Of a DNA stretch of 64,000 bases, positions 34,013 through 42,408 are shown in pieces. Source of the DNA: Nocardia pneumoniae NBRC 100136 (GTDB lineage Bacteria > Actinomycetota > Actinomycetes > Mycobacteriales > Mycobacteriaceae); NCBI RefSeq assembly GCF_000308755.1, contig NZ_BAGF01000084.1:186001-250000 (forward strand), in the 5' to 3' direction. Both the position numbers and the translations under genes were made by a program. The notes beneath the pieces were generated by a model. That model saw only the letters and a program-made list of their open reading frames with translations. It had not been told where the DNA came from and ran no database searches. Position 1 is the first letter of the stretch; every line of letters begins with the position of its first letter.

Positions 34013-34612
34013 TCAGCGGGACAACCACTCCCGCCACGGCGGCGCGATCAGGGCGGCGATCTCGTCGTAGCCCGCCGCCCCCGGATGCGCGCCGTCGCCC
34101 GACCGGACCTCGGCGGCCCACACCGCGTTGTCGCACAGCGGCTGATGCACGCCCACGTAGGGCACGCCCGACGCCGCACAGGTCTGTGCGAACCGCGCGT
34201 CGAGGGCAGCGGTGCGGGCATTGTGTTCGGCGTCCGCGATCGGCGGCGGCGCGACCACCAGCACCGGCCAGCGTCGCTCGGCGGCCTGCCCGAGCAGACG
34301 TTCCAGATTGGCCACCGACTGCGCGGGCGGCACTCGTGGACCGCCGTTCTCGTCCATGGCGTCGTTGACGCCGAACGACAGGACCACTCTGGCGTCCACG
34401 CCCTCGGGCAGCCGCGGGGCACACTCGATCAGCCAGCGGTCCAGGATCTCGGTGGAGGTCTGCCTGCGCACGCCCAGGTTGTACGCGGTCAGCGGCACCC
34501 CCTCCGCGTGCGCCGCGGCTGCGAGCCGCCCTGCCCAGCCCAGGCAGCGTTCGTCGCCGACACCGGCGACGAAGGAGTCCCCGACGAAACACACACGCAG
34601 ATCACGACTCAT
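34013..34612 (-). CDS. SGNH/GDSL-type esterase
   Basis: A 199-residue protein. I start at ATG 34612 (MSRDLRVCFVGDSFVAG); an ATG at 34774 in the same frame would run through a dispersed repeat. Block I FVGDSFVAGVGD has the nucleophile Ser, block II contains the Gly in NLGVRRQTS, block III FGVNDAMDEN has the oxyanion Asn, and block V GDGAHPGAAGY carries the catalytic Asp and His. No signal peptide is evident, so it is probably cytoplasmic. The substrate is unknown. Confidence 0.85.
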   Translation of the reverse strand: MSRDLRVCFVGDSFVAGVGDERCLGWAGRLAAAAHAEGVPLTAYNLGVRRQTSTEILDRWLIECAPRLPEGVDARVVLSFGVNDAMDENGGPRVPPAQSVANLERLLGQAAERRWPVLVVAPPPIADAEHNARTAALDARFAQTCAASGVPYVGVHQPLCDNAVWAAEVRSGDGAHPGAAGYDEIAALIAPPWREWLSR

Positions 34613-34666
34613 CCCGCCGATCCTGGCAGGGCCGAGACTCGGCCGTGCAACGGGTGCGGGCAATAT

Positions 34667-34734
34667 GCGGCTGCCTCGCCTTCGCTCGGCCCGGCGCGGG
34701 CTGAGGACGGACTCCGTCCGGCTGCGCCCCTTAT
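34667..34734 (+). repeat. Dispersed intergenic repeat, copy R1
   Basis: This segment begins GCGGCTGCCTCGCC and ends GGCTGCGCCCCTTATGA. It contains GGACGGA-C-TCCGTCC, a palindrome. It lies between the divergent SGNH hydrolase and 2OG-oxygenase genes. Copies R2 (40887-40956) and R3 (50936-51004) have the same order of blocks and the same orientation. Confidence 0.7.
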
Positions 34735-34764
34735 GATCGCGGATGGTCAGACCGGGAGGGAGTG

Positions 34765-35550
34765 ATGGTGACAACCGAGTCGGGGCTCGCGGTTCCGCAG
34801 TGGTTCGCGCAGTTGTTCGCCCATCGGCGCTGGGTCCGGCGCAGCCAACCGTTTCCGCACGTGTACGCCCGCGATGTCTTCGTTCCGGAGTTCTATCAGC
34901 GATTGACCGGCGAACTGGACCGGGTTCGCCGCGAGCGTCCTGAGCTGTTCGGTTCGGTCGCCGACGGCTACAGCGCGGACGGCATTCGCCTGGCCGACCT
35001 GCGCGATGGGCCGCTGGCGATATTCAGCTCGCGGGAGTGGCACGACTTGGTCGCCCGGGTCGGCGGCGTCGAGGCGACCGGCGATGTCGAGGGATCGGTG
35101 CACCATCACGGTCCCGGCAGTCCGTTCGGCTGGCCGCACAACGACTTCAACCCGGCTTGGTTCCAGGGACCGCCTCCTGGTCCCGGCGAGGTACGGCTGC
35201 CCGACGGGACGGTGGACACCAAGACCGGGGCACGCGCGCCTGGCGTCGTCGCCCGGGAAACCGTGCGTGCCGTAGCGGTGCTGTTCTATCTGGGCAATCC
35301 GGGGTGGGAGCCCGGCGACGGCGGCGAGACCGCGCTATACGACCACGTTGCCGACGACGCCACGCTCCCTTCGGTGACCCTCGTTCCGCCGCTGGACAAT
35401 TCGCTGATCCTGTTCGAGGTCACGCCGCGTAGCTGGCACACCTTCGCGGGCAACAACGCCAACGACCGCAACAGCGTGGTGATGTGGGTGCATCGCACCA
35501 AGGCGGATGCCGAACGGCGCTGGGGAGGAGACAAGATTGTCCACTGGTGA
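34765..35550 (+). CDS. 2-oxoglutarate/Fe(II)-dependent dioxygenase
   Basis: A 261-residue protein. ATG 34765 follows GGGAGGG (34754-34760); GTG codons at 34762 and 34768 are alternatives. It has the double-stranded beta-helix pattern of the prolyl-4-hydroxylase class: FGWPHNDFNPAW supplies the HxD iron ligands, SWHTFAGNNANDRNSVVMWVHR supplies the distal His and the Arg that binds 2-oxoglutarate. GDGGETALYD lies between. No substrate is obvious. The stop overlaps the next gene's start by 14 bases, so the hydroxylase and the dehydrogenase are made together. Confidence 0.85.
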   Translation: MVTTESGLAVPQWFAQLFAHRRWVRRSQPFPHVYARDVFVPEFYQRLTGELDRVRRERPELFGSVADGYSADGIRLADLRDGPLAIFSSREWHDLVARVGGVEATGDVEGSVHHHGPGSPFGWPHNDFNPAWFQGPPPGPGEVRLPDGTVDTKTGARAPGVVARETVRAVAVLFYLGNPGWEPGDGGETALYDHVADDATLPSVTLVPPLDNSLILFEVTPRSWHTFAGNNANDRNSVVMWVHRTKADAERRWGGDKIVHW

Positions 35551-36319
35551 ACGCCGCGTCTGCCTGCTCACCGGCGCGAGCGGTACGCTCGGCGACGCCT
35601 TCTGCCGCGCCTACTACCGCGACTACGACATCGTCGCCGTGTGCCGCACGCGGACGCCCGCCGCGCCGTCCCAACTGGAGTGGTATGTCGATCCGCTGGC
35701 GCCGGACGCAGTGGTGCCGGAGAACGATTCGCGCATTTTCGTGGTTCGGTCGGATCTGACGCAGCAGGGTGAGGTGGAGCGGGTCGTCGACCTGGCGCTG
35801 GCCCGGTTCGGGCACGTCGACCTGCTGGTGAACAACGCGGCGCACATGCGGTCGCACCCGCGCGGCATCGTCGACGGAGACGCGGCACTGGAAGACTTCG
35901 ATCGCCATTTCGCACTGAATGTGGCTGTGCCGCTGCGTCTTTCGGCGCGCGTGGCGCAGCGCTGCTGGTTGCACGCCGGTGCGGAGAACCGCGCCCGCAA
36001 CCGCAACATCGTCAACGTCTCGAGCATCTCCGGATCGGAGGTGTACCCGGGACAGACACTGTATTCGGCGTCGAAAGCCGCGTTGAATCAACTGACTCGC
36101 AATATCGCCGCCGAGTTCGCCGAGTTCGGTGTGCGCGCCAACGCCATCGCGCCCAACAGTTTTCCCGCGCTCGTGCCCACCGAGCAGGTCGCTCGGGCGA
36201 TCGTCGAGCTCGACGCGAGCGACCGGTCTGGTGCGGTGTACGGCGTGGGCGTCGGGCTGGACCAGGTGGACGAGCCGGAGGGCGTCGACTCCCTCCGGCT
36301 CGCCGACGCCGAACCGTGA
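35537..36319 (+). CDS. Short-chain dehydrogenase/reductase coupled to the 2OG dioxygenase
   Basis: A 260-residue protein. I choose TTG 35537, six bases after GGGGAGGAG and inside the end of the previous gene; the ATG at 35507 is poorly placed. SDR motifs: LLTGASGTLGDAF (nucleotide-binding Gly loop), LLVNNAAHMR, NIVNVSSISG (catalytic Ser) and YSASKAALN (YxxxK). Classical SDR length. Sharing a transcript with a hydroxylase suggests a hydroxylate-then-oxidise sequence on an unknown substrate. Confidence 0.85.
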   Translation: MSTGERRVCLLTGASGTLGDAFCRAYYRDYDIVAVCRTRTPAAPSQLEWYVDPLAPDAVVPENDSRIFVVRSDLTQQGEVERVVDLALARFGHVDLLVNNAAHMRSHPRGIVDGDAALEDFDRHFALNVAVPLRLSARVAQRCWLHAGAENRARNRNIVNVSSISGSEVYPGQTLYSASKAALNQLTRNIAAEFAEFGVRANAIAPNSFPALVPTEQVARAIVELDASDRSGAVYGVGVGLDQVDEPEGVDSLRLADAEP

Positions 36320-36323
36320 GCCG

Positions 36324-37181
36324 CTATTCCGTGGTCGCGATGCCGGTGGCCTGCTCGGACAGCGTCCACAATCGCTGTGCGAGATCGGCGTCGATCGCCT
36401 GCTTGTTGCTCGGCGGCTCCAGCTTGAAGCGGTGGAAGTACTGCCCGTTGATCGCCTCGCCGTCGGCGGTGGTGGCCAGGTGCACCAGGGGCTCGGCGCC
36501 CTTGTCGGGGCGGATGAAGAACGGGCGCGACAGCGGGGACCGGATGAACCAGCCGAGACCGAGCGGGGCGTTGTCGTAGACGTGGGTGGCGACCGCCCCG
36601 GGGTGGAAGGCCGCGGTGGTGAGGCCGGTGCCCGCGGTGCGGCGGGCCAGTTCCCTGGTGAACAGGATGTTCGCCAGCTTCGACGCGCCGTACGCGCCGA
36701 GTTGGTTGAACGAACCGGTCGGCGCGTTGACCGTGTCCAGGTCCAGCTTGGCCATCCGGTAGGTCATGCTCGAGGTGTTGACCACCCTGGCCCGCGACTG
36801 GGTCAGGCGCTCCAGCAGGAGGTTGGTCAGCAGGAACGACGCCAGGTGGTTGACTTGGAAGGTCAGCTCGTTGCCGTCGTCGGTGACGGTGCGCTTGGGC
36901 CAGGCGCCGCCCGCGTTGTTGGCCAGCACATCGATGCGCTGATACCGGTCGAGCAGCTGATCGGCCAGCTTGCGCACGTCGTCGAGCCGGGCGAAGTCGG
37001 CGACGAACGGCTGCGCGCCCACGCTCGCCGCCACCTCCGCGGTGCGTTCCGGCGAACGGCCCACCACCGCGACGGTGGCGCCGCGGTCCGCGAGCCGCTG
37101 CGCCGCCGCGGCGCCGATGCCGGAGCTCGCGCCGGTCACCACCACCGTCTTTCCGGTCAGATCCTTGTCCTGCACTGCCAT
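36324..37181 (-). CDS. Short-chain dehydrogenase (retinol-dehydrogenase-like)
   Basis: A 285-residue protein, ATG 37181. Motifs: VVVTGASSGIGAAAAQRLADRGATVAVVGR (TGxxxGIG), VLANNAGGAWP (NNAG), VVNTSSMTYRM (catalytic Ser) and YGASKLANILFTREL (YxxxK). The sequence around the substrate loop and the C-terminal extension resemble WWOX/retinol-dehydrogenase-like enzymes, which are common in Mycobacteriales and mostly uncharacterised. It converges with the previous SDR gene (4 bases apart). Confidence 0.85.
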   Translation of the reverse strand: MAVQDKDLTGKTVVVTGASSGIGAAAAQRLADRGATVAVVGRSPERTAEVAASVGAQPFVADFARLDDVRKLADQLLDRYQRIDVLANNAGGAWPKRTVTDDGNELTFQVNHLASFLLTNLLLERLTQSRARVVNTSSMTYRMAKLDLDTVNAPTGSFNQLGAYGASKLANILFTRELARRTAGTGLTTAAFHPGAVATHVYDNAPLGLGWFIRSPLSRPFFIRPDKGAEPLVHLATTADGEAINGQYFHRFKLEPPSNKQAIDADLAQRLWTLSEQATGIATTE

Positions 37182-37201
37182 TCCCGCCTCCCGAGCATCG
37201 G

Positions 37202-38101
37202 CTATGTGACCCGATCGTCTTCGGATCGCGCCGATTCGGCAAGTGCCGACGCGCCCGCGTAGTGCTCGGCAATTTCGTCGCTAGTTGTCAGCCACACCCC
37301 GGGATGCGTCGCCACGTACTCGAGCGCTTGGTCGAGGTATTTGATCCGGAACGCCTGACCGATCACGAACGGGTGCAGGGCGAGCGCCATCACGCGGCCG
37401 CTGTCGGCCGACTCGGCGTAGAGCTGGTCGAGTTGATCACGAACGATCCGCACGAATTCGGGACCGCTGGTGGCCTTGCCGAGGAACAAGGTGTTGTCGT
37501 TGAGCTCCACGGAGTAGGGGACGCTGAGCACGCCGGGCACGGACAGGCGATACGGCTGATCGTCGTTGGTCCAGTCCAGCACATAGTCGAGGCCGAGTTC
37601 GGCGAGCAGTCGCGGCGTCTGGAAGGTCTCGGTGAGCGCCGGGCCCATCCAGCCGCGCGGCCTGCGGCCGGTCGCTCGTTCGATGGTCGCGACGACGTCG
37701 GCGAGATAGGCGCGCTCCTCGTCCACCGACATGTCCGCCTGGAAGATCGAGTTGTTCTTCCCGTGCGCCAGCCATGCCCAGTCACGCCGCAGCCCTGCGG
37801 CGATGATCTGCGGATTGCGGGCGGCGACATCGGAGTTGAGCAGCGCGCTGGCCCGGACGCCGTGCCGGTCGAGCACCTCGATCACCCGCCAGATGCCGAC
37901 TCGCGGCCCGTAATCGCGCCAGCCGTAGTTCAGCGGATCGGGCGCCAGCCCGGCGGTGCCGGGAAAGATGCTCGTGCTGGGCCGGTCCACCTGGTAGTGC
38001 TCGACGTTGAGACCGACATAGAACGCCACCCTGGCCCCGCCGGGCCAGTGCAGCGGCGCGCGCTCGACGATCGGGCTGTAGTCGAAGAGTTCGTTGTCCA
38101 T
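37202..38101 (-). CDS. Polysaccharide deacetylase-family protein (allantoinase/PuuE-like)
   Basis: A 299-residue protein. I start at ATG 38101 (MDNELFDYSPIVERAPLHWPGGARVAFYVGLNVEHY), the typical opening of the family; the frame extends to 38245 through sequence with no support. NodB-type barrel: LNSDVAARNPQI, WLAHGKNNS, GWMGPALTETFQT, YVLDWTNDDQPY, and LHPFVIGQAFRI as the late His block. The metal ligand set fits cofactor-light PuuE-type allantoinases better than chitin deacetylases. It precedes the SDR gene on the same strand with a 20-base gap, so both are probably one operon. Confidence 0.78.
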   Translation of the reverse strand: MDNELFDYSPIVERAPLHWPGGARVAFYVGLNVEHYQVDRPSTSIFPGTAGLAPDPLNYGWRDYGPRVGIWRVIEVLDRHGVRASALLNSDVAARNPQIIAAGLRRDWAWLAHGKNNSIFQADMSVDEERAYLADVVATIERATGRRPRGWMGPALTETFQTPRLLAELGLDYVLDWTNDDQPYRLSVPGVLSVPYSVELNDNTLFLGKATSGPEFVRIVRDQLDQLYAESADSGRVMALALHPFVIGQAFRIKYLDQALEYVATHPGVWLTTSDEIAEHYAGASALAESARSEDDRVT

Positions 38102-38288
38102 GCCCACATGCTCGAACTTGACACCAATGTGAAGATCAACCCCGGATGCGAGTGATGTAGGGCACAGTGGGTTGCGGAACATCACCCCACCACCGGATAT
38201 CAAGAACATCGCCACGTGCGCTGGGCAGTATCGTGCAGCGAACACAACAACTCATAACAACTGAGAACGCAACAACTGATCTCGTACG

Positions 38289-38528
38289 CACATGGGTAAC
38301 TCGCCGGGCACGCCCAGAACTCGAGCGGCACCCAACGCAGGACCTGAACGCACATCCTGCGCCCCCGACTAGTACGGCCTCGAGACCCGGAGAGGCGGAG
38401 GAGCACAGCACATGGGTAACTCGTCGGGTACGCCCAGAACTCGAGCGGCACCCAGCGCAGGATCGGTACGCGAGTCCCGTGTCACCCGACTGGTGCGGCC
38501 CGCGTACTCGGAGAAGCGGAGGAGCGGG
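38289..38528 (+). repeat. 120-bp imperfect tandem duplication at the start of the AglD-like gene
   Basis: The block beginning CATGGGTAACTCG recurs with a spacing of exactly 120 bases (ATG 38292 and ATG 38412). The first about 60 bases are almost identical (CGCCCAGAACTCGAGCGGCACCC in both, then divergence) and similarity continues to CGGAGAG/AAGCGGAGGAG at the end of each copy. The upstream copy would encode 26 residues before a TAG. The downstream copy is the real gene start, with GGAGGAG at 38397-38403. Upstream of copy one, ACAACT is repeated three times at 38245-38277. Confidence 0.75.
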
Positions 38529-40886
38529 CGCGAGATCCCGGTCACGGGGAGCCTGCTACAGCCGATGGTGCGGCGGACGAGCGACATCGTCCGGGTGGTC
38601 CTCGCGATGCTGGGGGTGGCGATCGTCGTCGCGGCATCGCTGATCACCCGGCCGGAATGGCTGGCGCTGGAGCGTTCGGTATCCAACATCGTCGGCTTCC
38701 TGAATCCCGCCCAGTCGAATCTGGTGTATCTGGTCTACGGCATGGCGATCCTGGCCTTGCCGTTCGCGATCCTGATCGAGCTGATCATCGGCAGGCAGTG
38801 GAAGCTACTGGCGGGCTATGCCGCGGCGGGAGTGGTCGCCGGACTGCTGCTGTCCATCACCGGCACGGGGCTGTCCGCGCCGAAATGGCACCTCCAGGTG
38901 CCGGACCGGTTGGACACGTTCCTGTCCCAGTTCCTGGACGATCCGCGCTGGATCGCGATGATCGCCGCGGTGCTCACCGTGTCCAGTCCCTGGCTGCCCG
39001 TTCGGCCGCGTCGCTGGCTGTGGTTCCTGCTGCTCGCCTTCGCGCCGATCCATCTGGTGGTCAGCACCGTGGTCCCGGCGCGGGCGATGTTCGGGCTCGC
39101 GGTCGGCTGGCTGGTCGGCGCGGTGATCGTGCTCGTGGTCGGCACGCCCGCGCTCGAGGTTCCGCTCGACGCCGCCGTCCGGGTGCTCGCCAGGCGCGGC
39201 CACGCCGTCACCGGGTTCACCGTGGTGCATCCGGCCGGTCGCGGGCCGCTGGTGCTGGCCGCCGCCGTCGAGGGCCCCGAGCGCGAGCTGATCGTCGAGA
39301 TGTTCGGCAAGAACCAGCGCAGCTTCGGCGCGCTGCGGCAGGTGTGGCGCTGGCTCACCTTCCGCAGCAGCGAGACCGCGGCCATGCACGGTTCCATGCA
39401 CCGCGCGGTCGAGCATCGCGCGCTGATGGCGATCGCCGTCGGTGACCTCGGTCTGGCCAGCTGCACTCCGGTCGCGGTCGCCGCGCTCTCCCGCGGCTGG
39501 ATGCTGTTCGCGCACACTCAGCCGCGGGGTAAGCCGATCACCGAGGCGACCGACGAGGTGCTGCCCGGTCTGTGGCAGGCACTCGACACCCTGCACGGGA
39601 AGCAGATCTCGCACGGGGATCTGCGACCGATCGACATCCGCGTCATCGACGGAGCGACAAGTTTCGGCGGCTTCGGCAACGCCGAGTTCGGGGCGTCGGA
39701 CGCGCAGTTGCAGTCGGATATCGCCCAATTGCTGGTGACCACCACCGCGGTCTTCGGCAAGGAGCCCGCGGTGCGCGCGGCCATCGGCGCGCTCGGTGAG
39801 CCGAGGGTGCTCGCCGCGGCGAGCCGGTTGACCAAGTCGGCCATACCCACCGGGATTCGCAAGTCGGTCCCGGACTGGAAACGCGCGCTGTCCGAGGCCA
39901 AGGAGGAGGTGCGCAAGCAGACCGGGCAGGACCGGATCGAAGCCGAGCAGATCACCCGGTTCTCCCGCAACCAGATCATCCAGCTGGTGCTGCTGATCGG
40001 GCTGGTGTATGTCGCGTATCCGTTCATCAGCGCGGTGCCGACCTTCTTCACCCAGCTGCGAACGGCCAACTGGTGGTGGGCGCTGCTCGGACTCGCGGTC
40101 TCGGCGCTGACCTACATCGGCGCGGCGGCGGCGCTGTGGGCCTGTGCGTCCGGTGCGGTGAGCTTCCGGAATCTGGTGATCATGCAGATCGCCAACACCT
40201 TCGCCGCGACGACGACGCCCGCGCGCGTGGGCGGGCTCGCGCTGAGCGTGCGCTTCTTGCAGAAGGGCGGCATCGGTGCGGTCCGTGCGACCGCGGCGGT
40301 GGCGCTCCAGCAGGCCGTGCAAGTGATCACGCACGTGAGCCTGCTGGTCGCGTTCAGCATCGTGGCGGGCACGTCGGCGGATCTCTCGCACTTCGTCCCC
40401 GATGCCACGGTGCTGTATCTGCTCGCCGGTGTGGGCGTGGGCATCGTCGGCACCTTCATGTTCGTGCCGAAGCTGCGCCGGTGGCTGAACAACGCGGTCC
40501 GGCCGCAATTGCAGGAAGTCCTGGGCGAGCTCGCCGATCTGGCCCGCGACCCCAAGCGGTCCGCGGTGATCGTGCTCGGCTGCGCGGCGATCACCCTCGG
40601 CCTCGCGGGCGCGCTGTGGGCAAGTGTGGGGGCGTTCGGCGGCGGCACGACGTTCGTCACCGTCACCATCGTCACCATGATCGGCGGCACGCTGGCCTCG
40701 GCCGCGCCGACTCCGGGCGGTGTCGGTGCGGTCGAGGCCGCGCTGATCGGCGGTCTGGCCGCGTTCGGACTGCCCGCGAACATCGCGGTGCCCTCGGTGC
40801 TGCTGTACCGCGTGATCACCTGCTGGCTGCCGGTGTTCTGCGGCTGGGCCACCATGCGGTGGATGACCGCGAAGGACCTGATCTGA
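38412..40886 (+). CDS. AglD/UPF0104-type membrane protein with a kinase-like cytoplasmic segment
   Basis: An 824-residue protein, ATG 38412, with GGAGGAG eight bases upstream. Residues 1-55 are basic and disordered, and partly lie in duplicated DNA. Residues 58-230 contain about six membrane helices. Residues 255-470 resemble a small-molecule or protein kinase: VLAAAVEGPERELIVEMFG, then QISHGDLRPIDIRVID near 397-412, which parallels the HGDxxxxN catalytic loop, but no clear DFG follows. Residues 505-824 match the lysylphosphatidylglycerol-synthase transmembrane (UPF0104) family, with AATTTPARVGGLALSVRFLQ and TPGGVGAVEAALIGGL. Mycobacterial relatives exist with the same order. It may flip or modify envelope lipids. 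Confidence 0.8.
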   Translation: MGNSSGTPRTRAAPSAGSVRESRVTRLVRPAYSEKRRSGREIPVTGSLLQPMVRRTSDIVRVVLAMLGVAIVVAASLITRPEWLALERSVSNIVGFLNPAQSNLVYLVYGMAILALPFAILIELIIGRQWKLLAGYAAAGVVAGLLLSITGTGLSAPKWHLQVPDRLDTFLSQFLDDPRWIAMIAAVLTVSSPWLPVRPRRWLWFLLLAFAPIHLVVSTVVPARAMFGLAVGWLVGAVIVLVVGTPALEVPLDAAVRVLARRGHAVTGFTVVHPAGRGPLVLAAAVEGPERELIVEMFGKNQRSFGALRQVWRWLTFRSSETAAMHGSMHRAVEHRALMAIAVGDLGLASCTPVAVAALSRGWMLFAHTQPRGKPITEATDEVLPGLWQALDTLHGKQISHGDLRPIDIRVIDGATSFGGFGNAEFGASDAQLQSDIAQLLVTTTAVFGKEPAVRAAIGALGEPRVLAAASRLTKSAIPTGIRKSVPDWKRALSEAKEEVRKQTGQDRIEAEQITRFSRNQIIQLVLLIGLVYVAYPFISAVPTFFTQLRTANWWWALLGLAVSALTYIGAAAALWACASGAVSFRNLVIMQIANTFAATTTPARVGGLALSVRFLQKGGIGAVRATAAVALQQAVQVITHVSLLVAFSIVAGTSADLSHFVPDATVLYLLAGVGVGIVGTFMFVPKLRRWLNNAVRPQLQEVLGELADLARDPKRSAVIVLGCAAITLGLAGALWASVGAFGGGTTFVTVTIVTMIGGTLASAAPTPGGVGAVEAALIGGLAAFGLPANIAVPSVLLYRVITCWLPVFCGWATMRWMTAKDLI

Positions 40887-40956
40887 GCGGCTGACTCTGC
40901 CTTCGCCCAGCCCGGAGCAGGCTGTGGACAGAGTCCGTCCGGCACCGCCCTTTATG
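40887..40956 (+). repeat. Dispersed intergenic repeat, copy R2
   Basis: Runs from GCGGCTGACTCTGCC to CCGCCCTTTATGG, immediately after the AglD-like stop. It holds GGAC-AGA-GTCC as the palindromic part. Its TTTATG end supplies the TAA stop of the minus-strand methyltransferase (40952-40954), so the repeat has contributed a gene end. It is the most diverged of the three copies. Confidence 0.6.
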
Positions 40957-41638
40957 GCTTGGTGGCCAGCAGCACGCCGGTCGAGGGTCGCACCGCGACG
41001 AACTGCACGTCCTGGAATCCGCTGGCGCGCAGCATATCTCGATACCGGCGGATATCGACGCTCGCCACGGGATCGTCGGCGTCGTGTGCGGCATCGTGCG
41101 TACGATGCGCGGCGAAACGCGCCATGACGCGCACGACCGCGGAAAGGACCGGGCCGGTCGGGTCGGTGTCGGCGAGCAACAGCCTGCCACCGGGTCGCAG
41201 CACCCGGAACATCTCGTCGAGGGCGCTGGAGCGATGCGCCGCGGGGATGTGGTGCATGGCGAAAGTCGAGGTCACCAGGTCCGCGGATGCGTCGGGCAGC
41301 GGAAGTGATTGCGCCGTACCGAGTTCGAATCGGCAGTTCGTCAGGTAGCGGGCGCGCGCGGTCGCATAGTCGATCATCCGAGGCGACGGATCCACGCCGG
41401 TGACCTGCCCGGCGGTGCGAGCCAGTACGCGAACCAGATCGCCTGGGCCGCAACCGATATCGACGACGTCCGCGCCGGGGAGCGGCCGGGCCAGCTCGGC
41501 CAGGCGCTCGTTCAGGCGGCCGCCGCGGCCGAGCAGGAACGCGGCCTTGAACGCCCGGTAGCGGCGCGGCTGGGTGAGCAGCACGCCGATGTCGTCGTCG
41601 TGCTGAGGGATGGCAGACTTGGGTTCGTTTCGGGTCAT
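40952..41638 (-). CDS. Class I SAM-dependent methyltransferase
   Basis: A 228-residue protein. I start at ATG 41638 (MTRNEPKSAIPQHDDDIG); the frame is open to 41701. SAM motifs: DVVDIGCGPGDLVRVLARTAGQVTGVDPSPRM (motif I), ADLVTSTFAMHHIP (motif II) and RVLRPGGRLLLADTDPTGP (motif III). It resembles UbiE-type enzymes in order and length. It is divergent from a TetR regulator gene (98 bases between starts), and is probably its target. Confidence 0.8.
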   Translation of the reverse strand: MTRNEPKSAIPQHDDDIGVLLTQPRRYRAFKAAFLLGRGGRLNERLAELARPLPGADVVDIGCGPGDLVRVLARTAGQVTGVDPSPRMIDYATARARYLTNCRFELGTAQSLPLPDASADLVTSTFAMHHIPAAHRSSALDEMFRVLRPGGRLLLADTDPTGPVLSAVVRVMARFAAHRTHDAAHDADDPVASVDIRRYRDMLRASGFQDVQFVAVRPSTGVLLATKP

Positions 41639-41736
41639 ATGTTCAGGATCGGTGGACGTCACGGTGCCGACCAGGGGCAATGTGGCGGAAACCATCCGCA
41701 ACCGGACACCTACGGAAGATTCGTTCAGGAGGCATC

Positions 41737-42357
41737 GTGCCGGATCGACAGGACACCGCGGACAGCGCAGATCGCCGGGTCCGGCGCACCAGGAACCTGC
41801 TGCACCGGGCGCTGATCGAGCTCATGCTCGAACGCGGCTACGACCGGATCACCGTCCGGGACATCTTGGACCGCGCCGATGTCGGGCGCTCGACGTTCTA
41901 CGCGCACTACCGCGACAAGGACGATCTGCTCCTGCGCAGCAGCACCGATTACCTGCGCGCCGCCATGGCGGCGGCGGAGACGGACACCGGCGCCGACGAA
42001 CCGCTCGCGCCGGTTCGCACCCTGTTCCGGCTGGCCGCCGACAACCCCGAGGTATATCGGGCGCTGCTCGGCCGCAAGAGCGGCACCGTGCTGTTGCGGA
42101 CGACCAGGGTGATGGTCGGACAGATCCTTGCCGAGCGGCTGGAGGACCGGCTGGCGATGCCGGAGGACGAATTCACCACCACCGTGACATTCCTGTCCTG
42201 GGGCGTGGTCGGCATGCTCGGCACCATCGCCGAGCCGCATCCGCCGCTTTCGGCCGAGGAGGCCTACCAGCACTTGGTCCAGTTGGTCGGCCCCGGATTG
42301 AACAGTCGGGTCCGCAGCGAACGAACAGCATCTTTTGACGAATCCTTGCTACTCTAG
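41737..42357 (+). CDS. TetR/AcrR-family transcriptional regulator
   Basis: A 206-residue protein. GTG 41737 has CAGGAGG (41726-41732) four bases upstream; the longer ATG frame at 41680 lacks a site. Residues 15-65 are the TetR helix-turn-helix (RRTRNLLHRALIELMLERGYDRITVRDILDRADVGRSTFYAHYRDKDDLL). The remaining helical ligand domain has no recognised effector motif. The divergent methyltransferase is the likely target, though I see no clear palindrome in the gap. Confidence 0.88.
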   Translation: MPDRQDTADSADRRVRRTRNLLHRALIELMLERGYDRITVRDILDRADVGRSTFYAHYRDKDDLLLRSSTDYLRAAMAAAETDTGADEPLAPVRTLFRLAADNPEVYRALLGRKSGTVLLRTTRVMVGQILAERLEDRLAMPEDEFTTTVTFLSWGVVGMLGTIAEPHPPLSAEEAYQHLVQLVGPGLNSRVRSERTASFDESLLL

Positions 42358-42408
42358 GGCTAATTTCTTGACGATGCCCATACAGCCGAACTCATACGCT
42401 CGGAAATC

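Noticed and set aside
38102-38245. Longer N-terminus for the polysaccharide deacetylase
   Set aside because: The added residues are not family-like and run through the AglD-gene promoter and repeated ACAACT motifs.
41317-41337. A GTTCGAATC-like segment suggestive of a tRNA T-arm
   Set aside because: It lies inside the methyltransferase gene and no acceptor or anticodon stem can be formed around it.
38805-41453. An 882-codon frame antisense to the AglD-like gene
   Set aside because: Composition is shadow-like and the sense strand encodes clear membrane and UPF0104 motifs.
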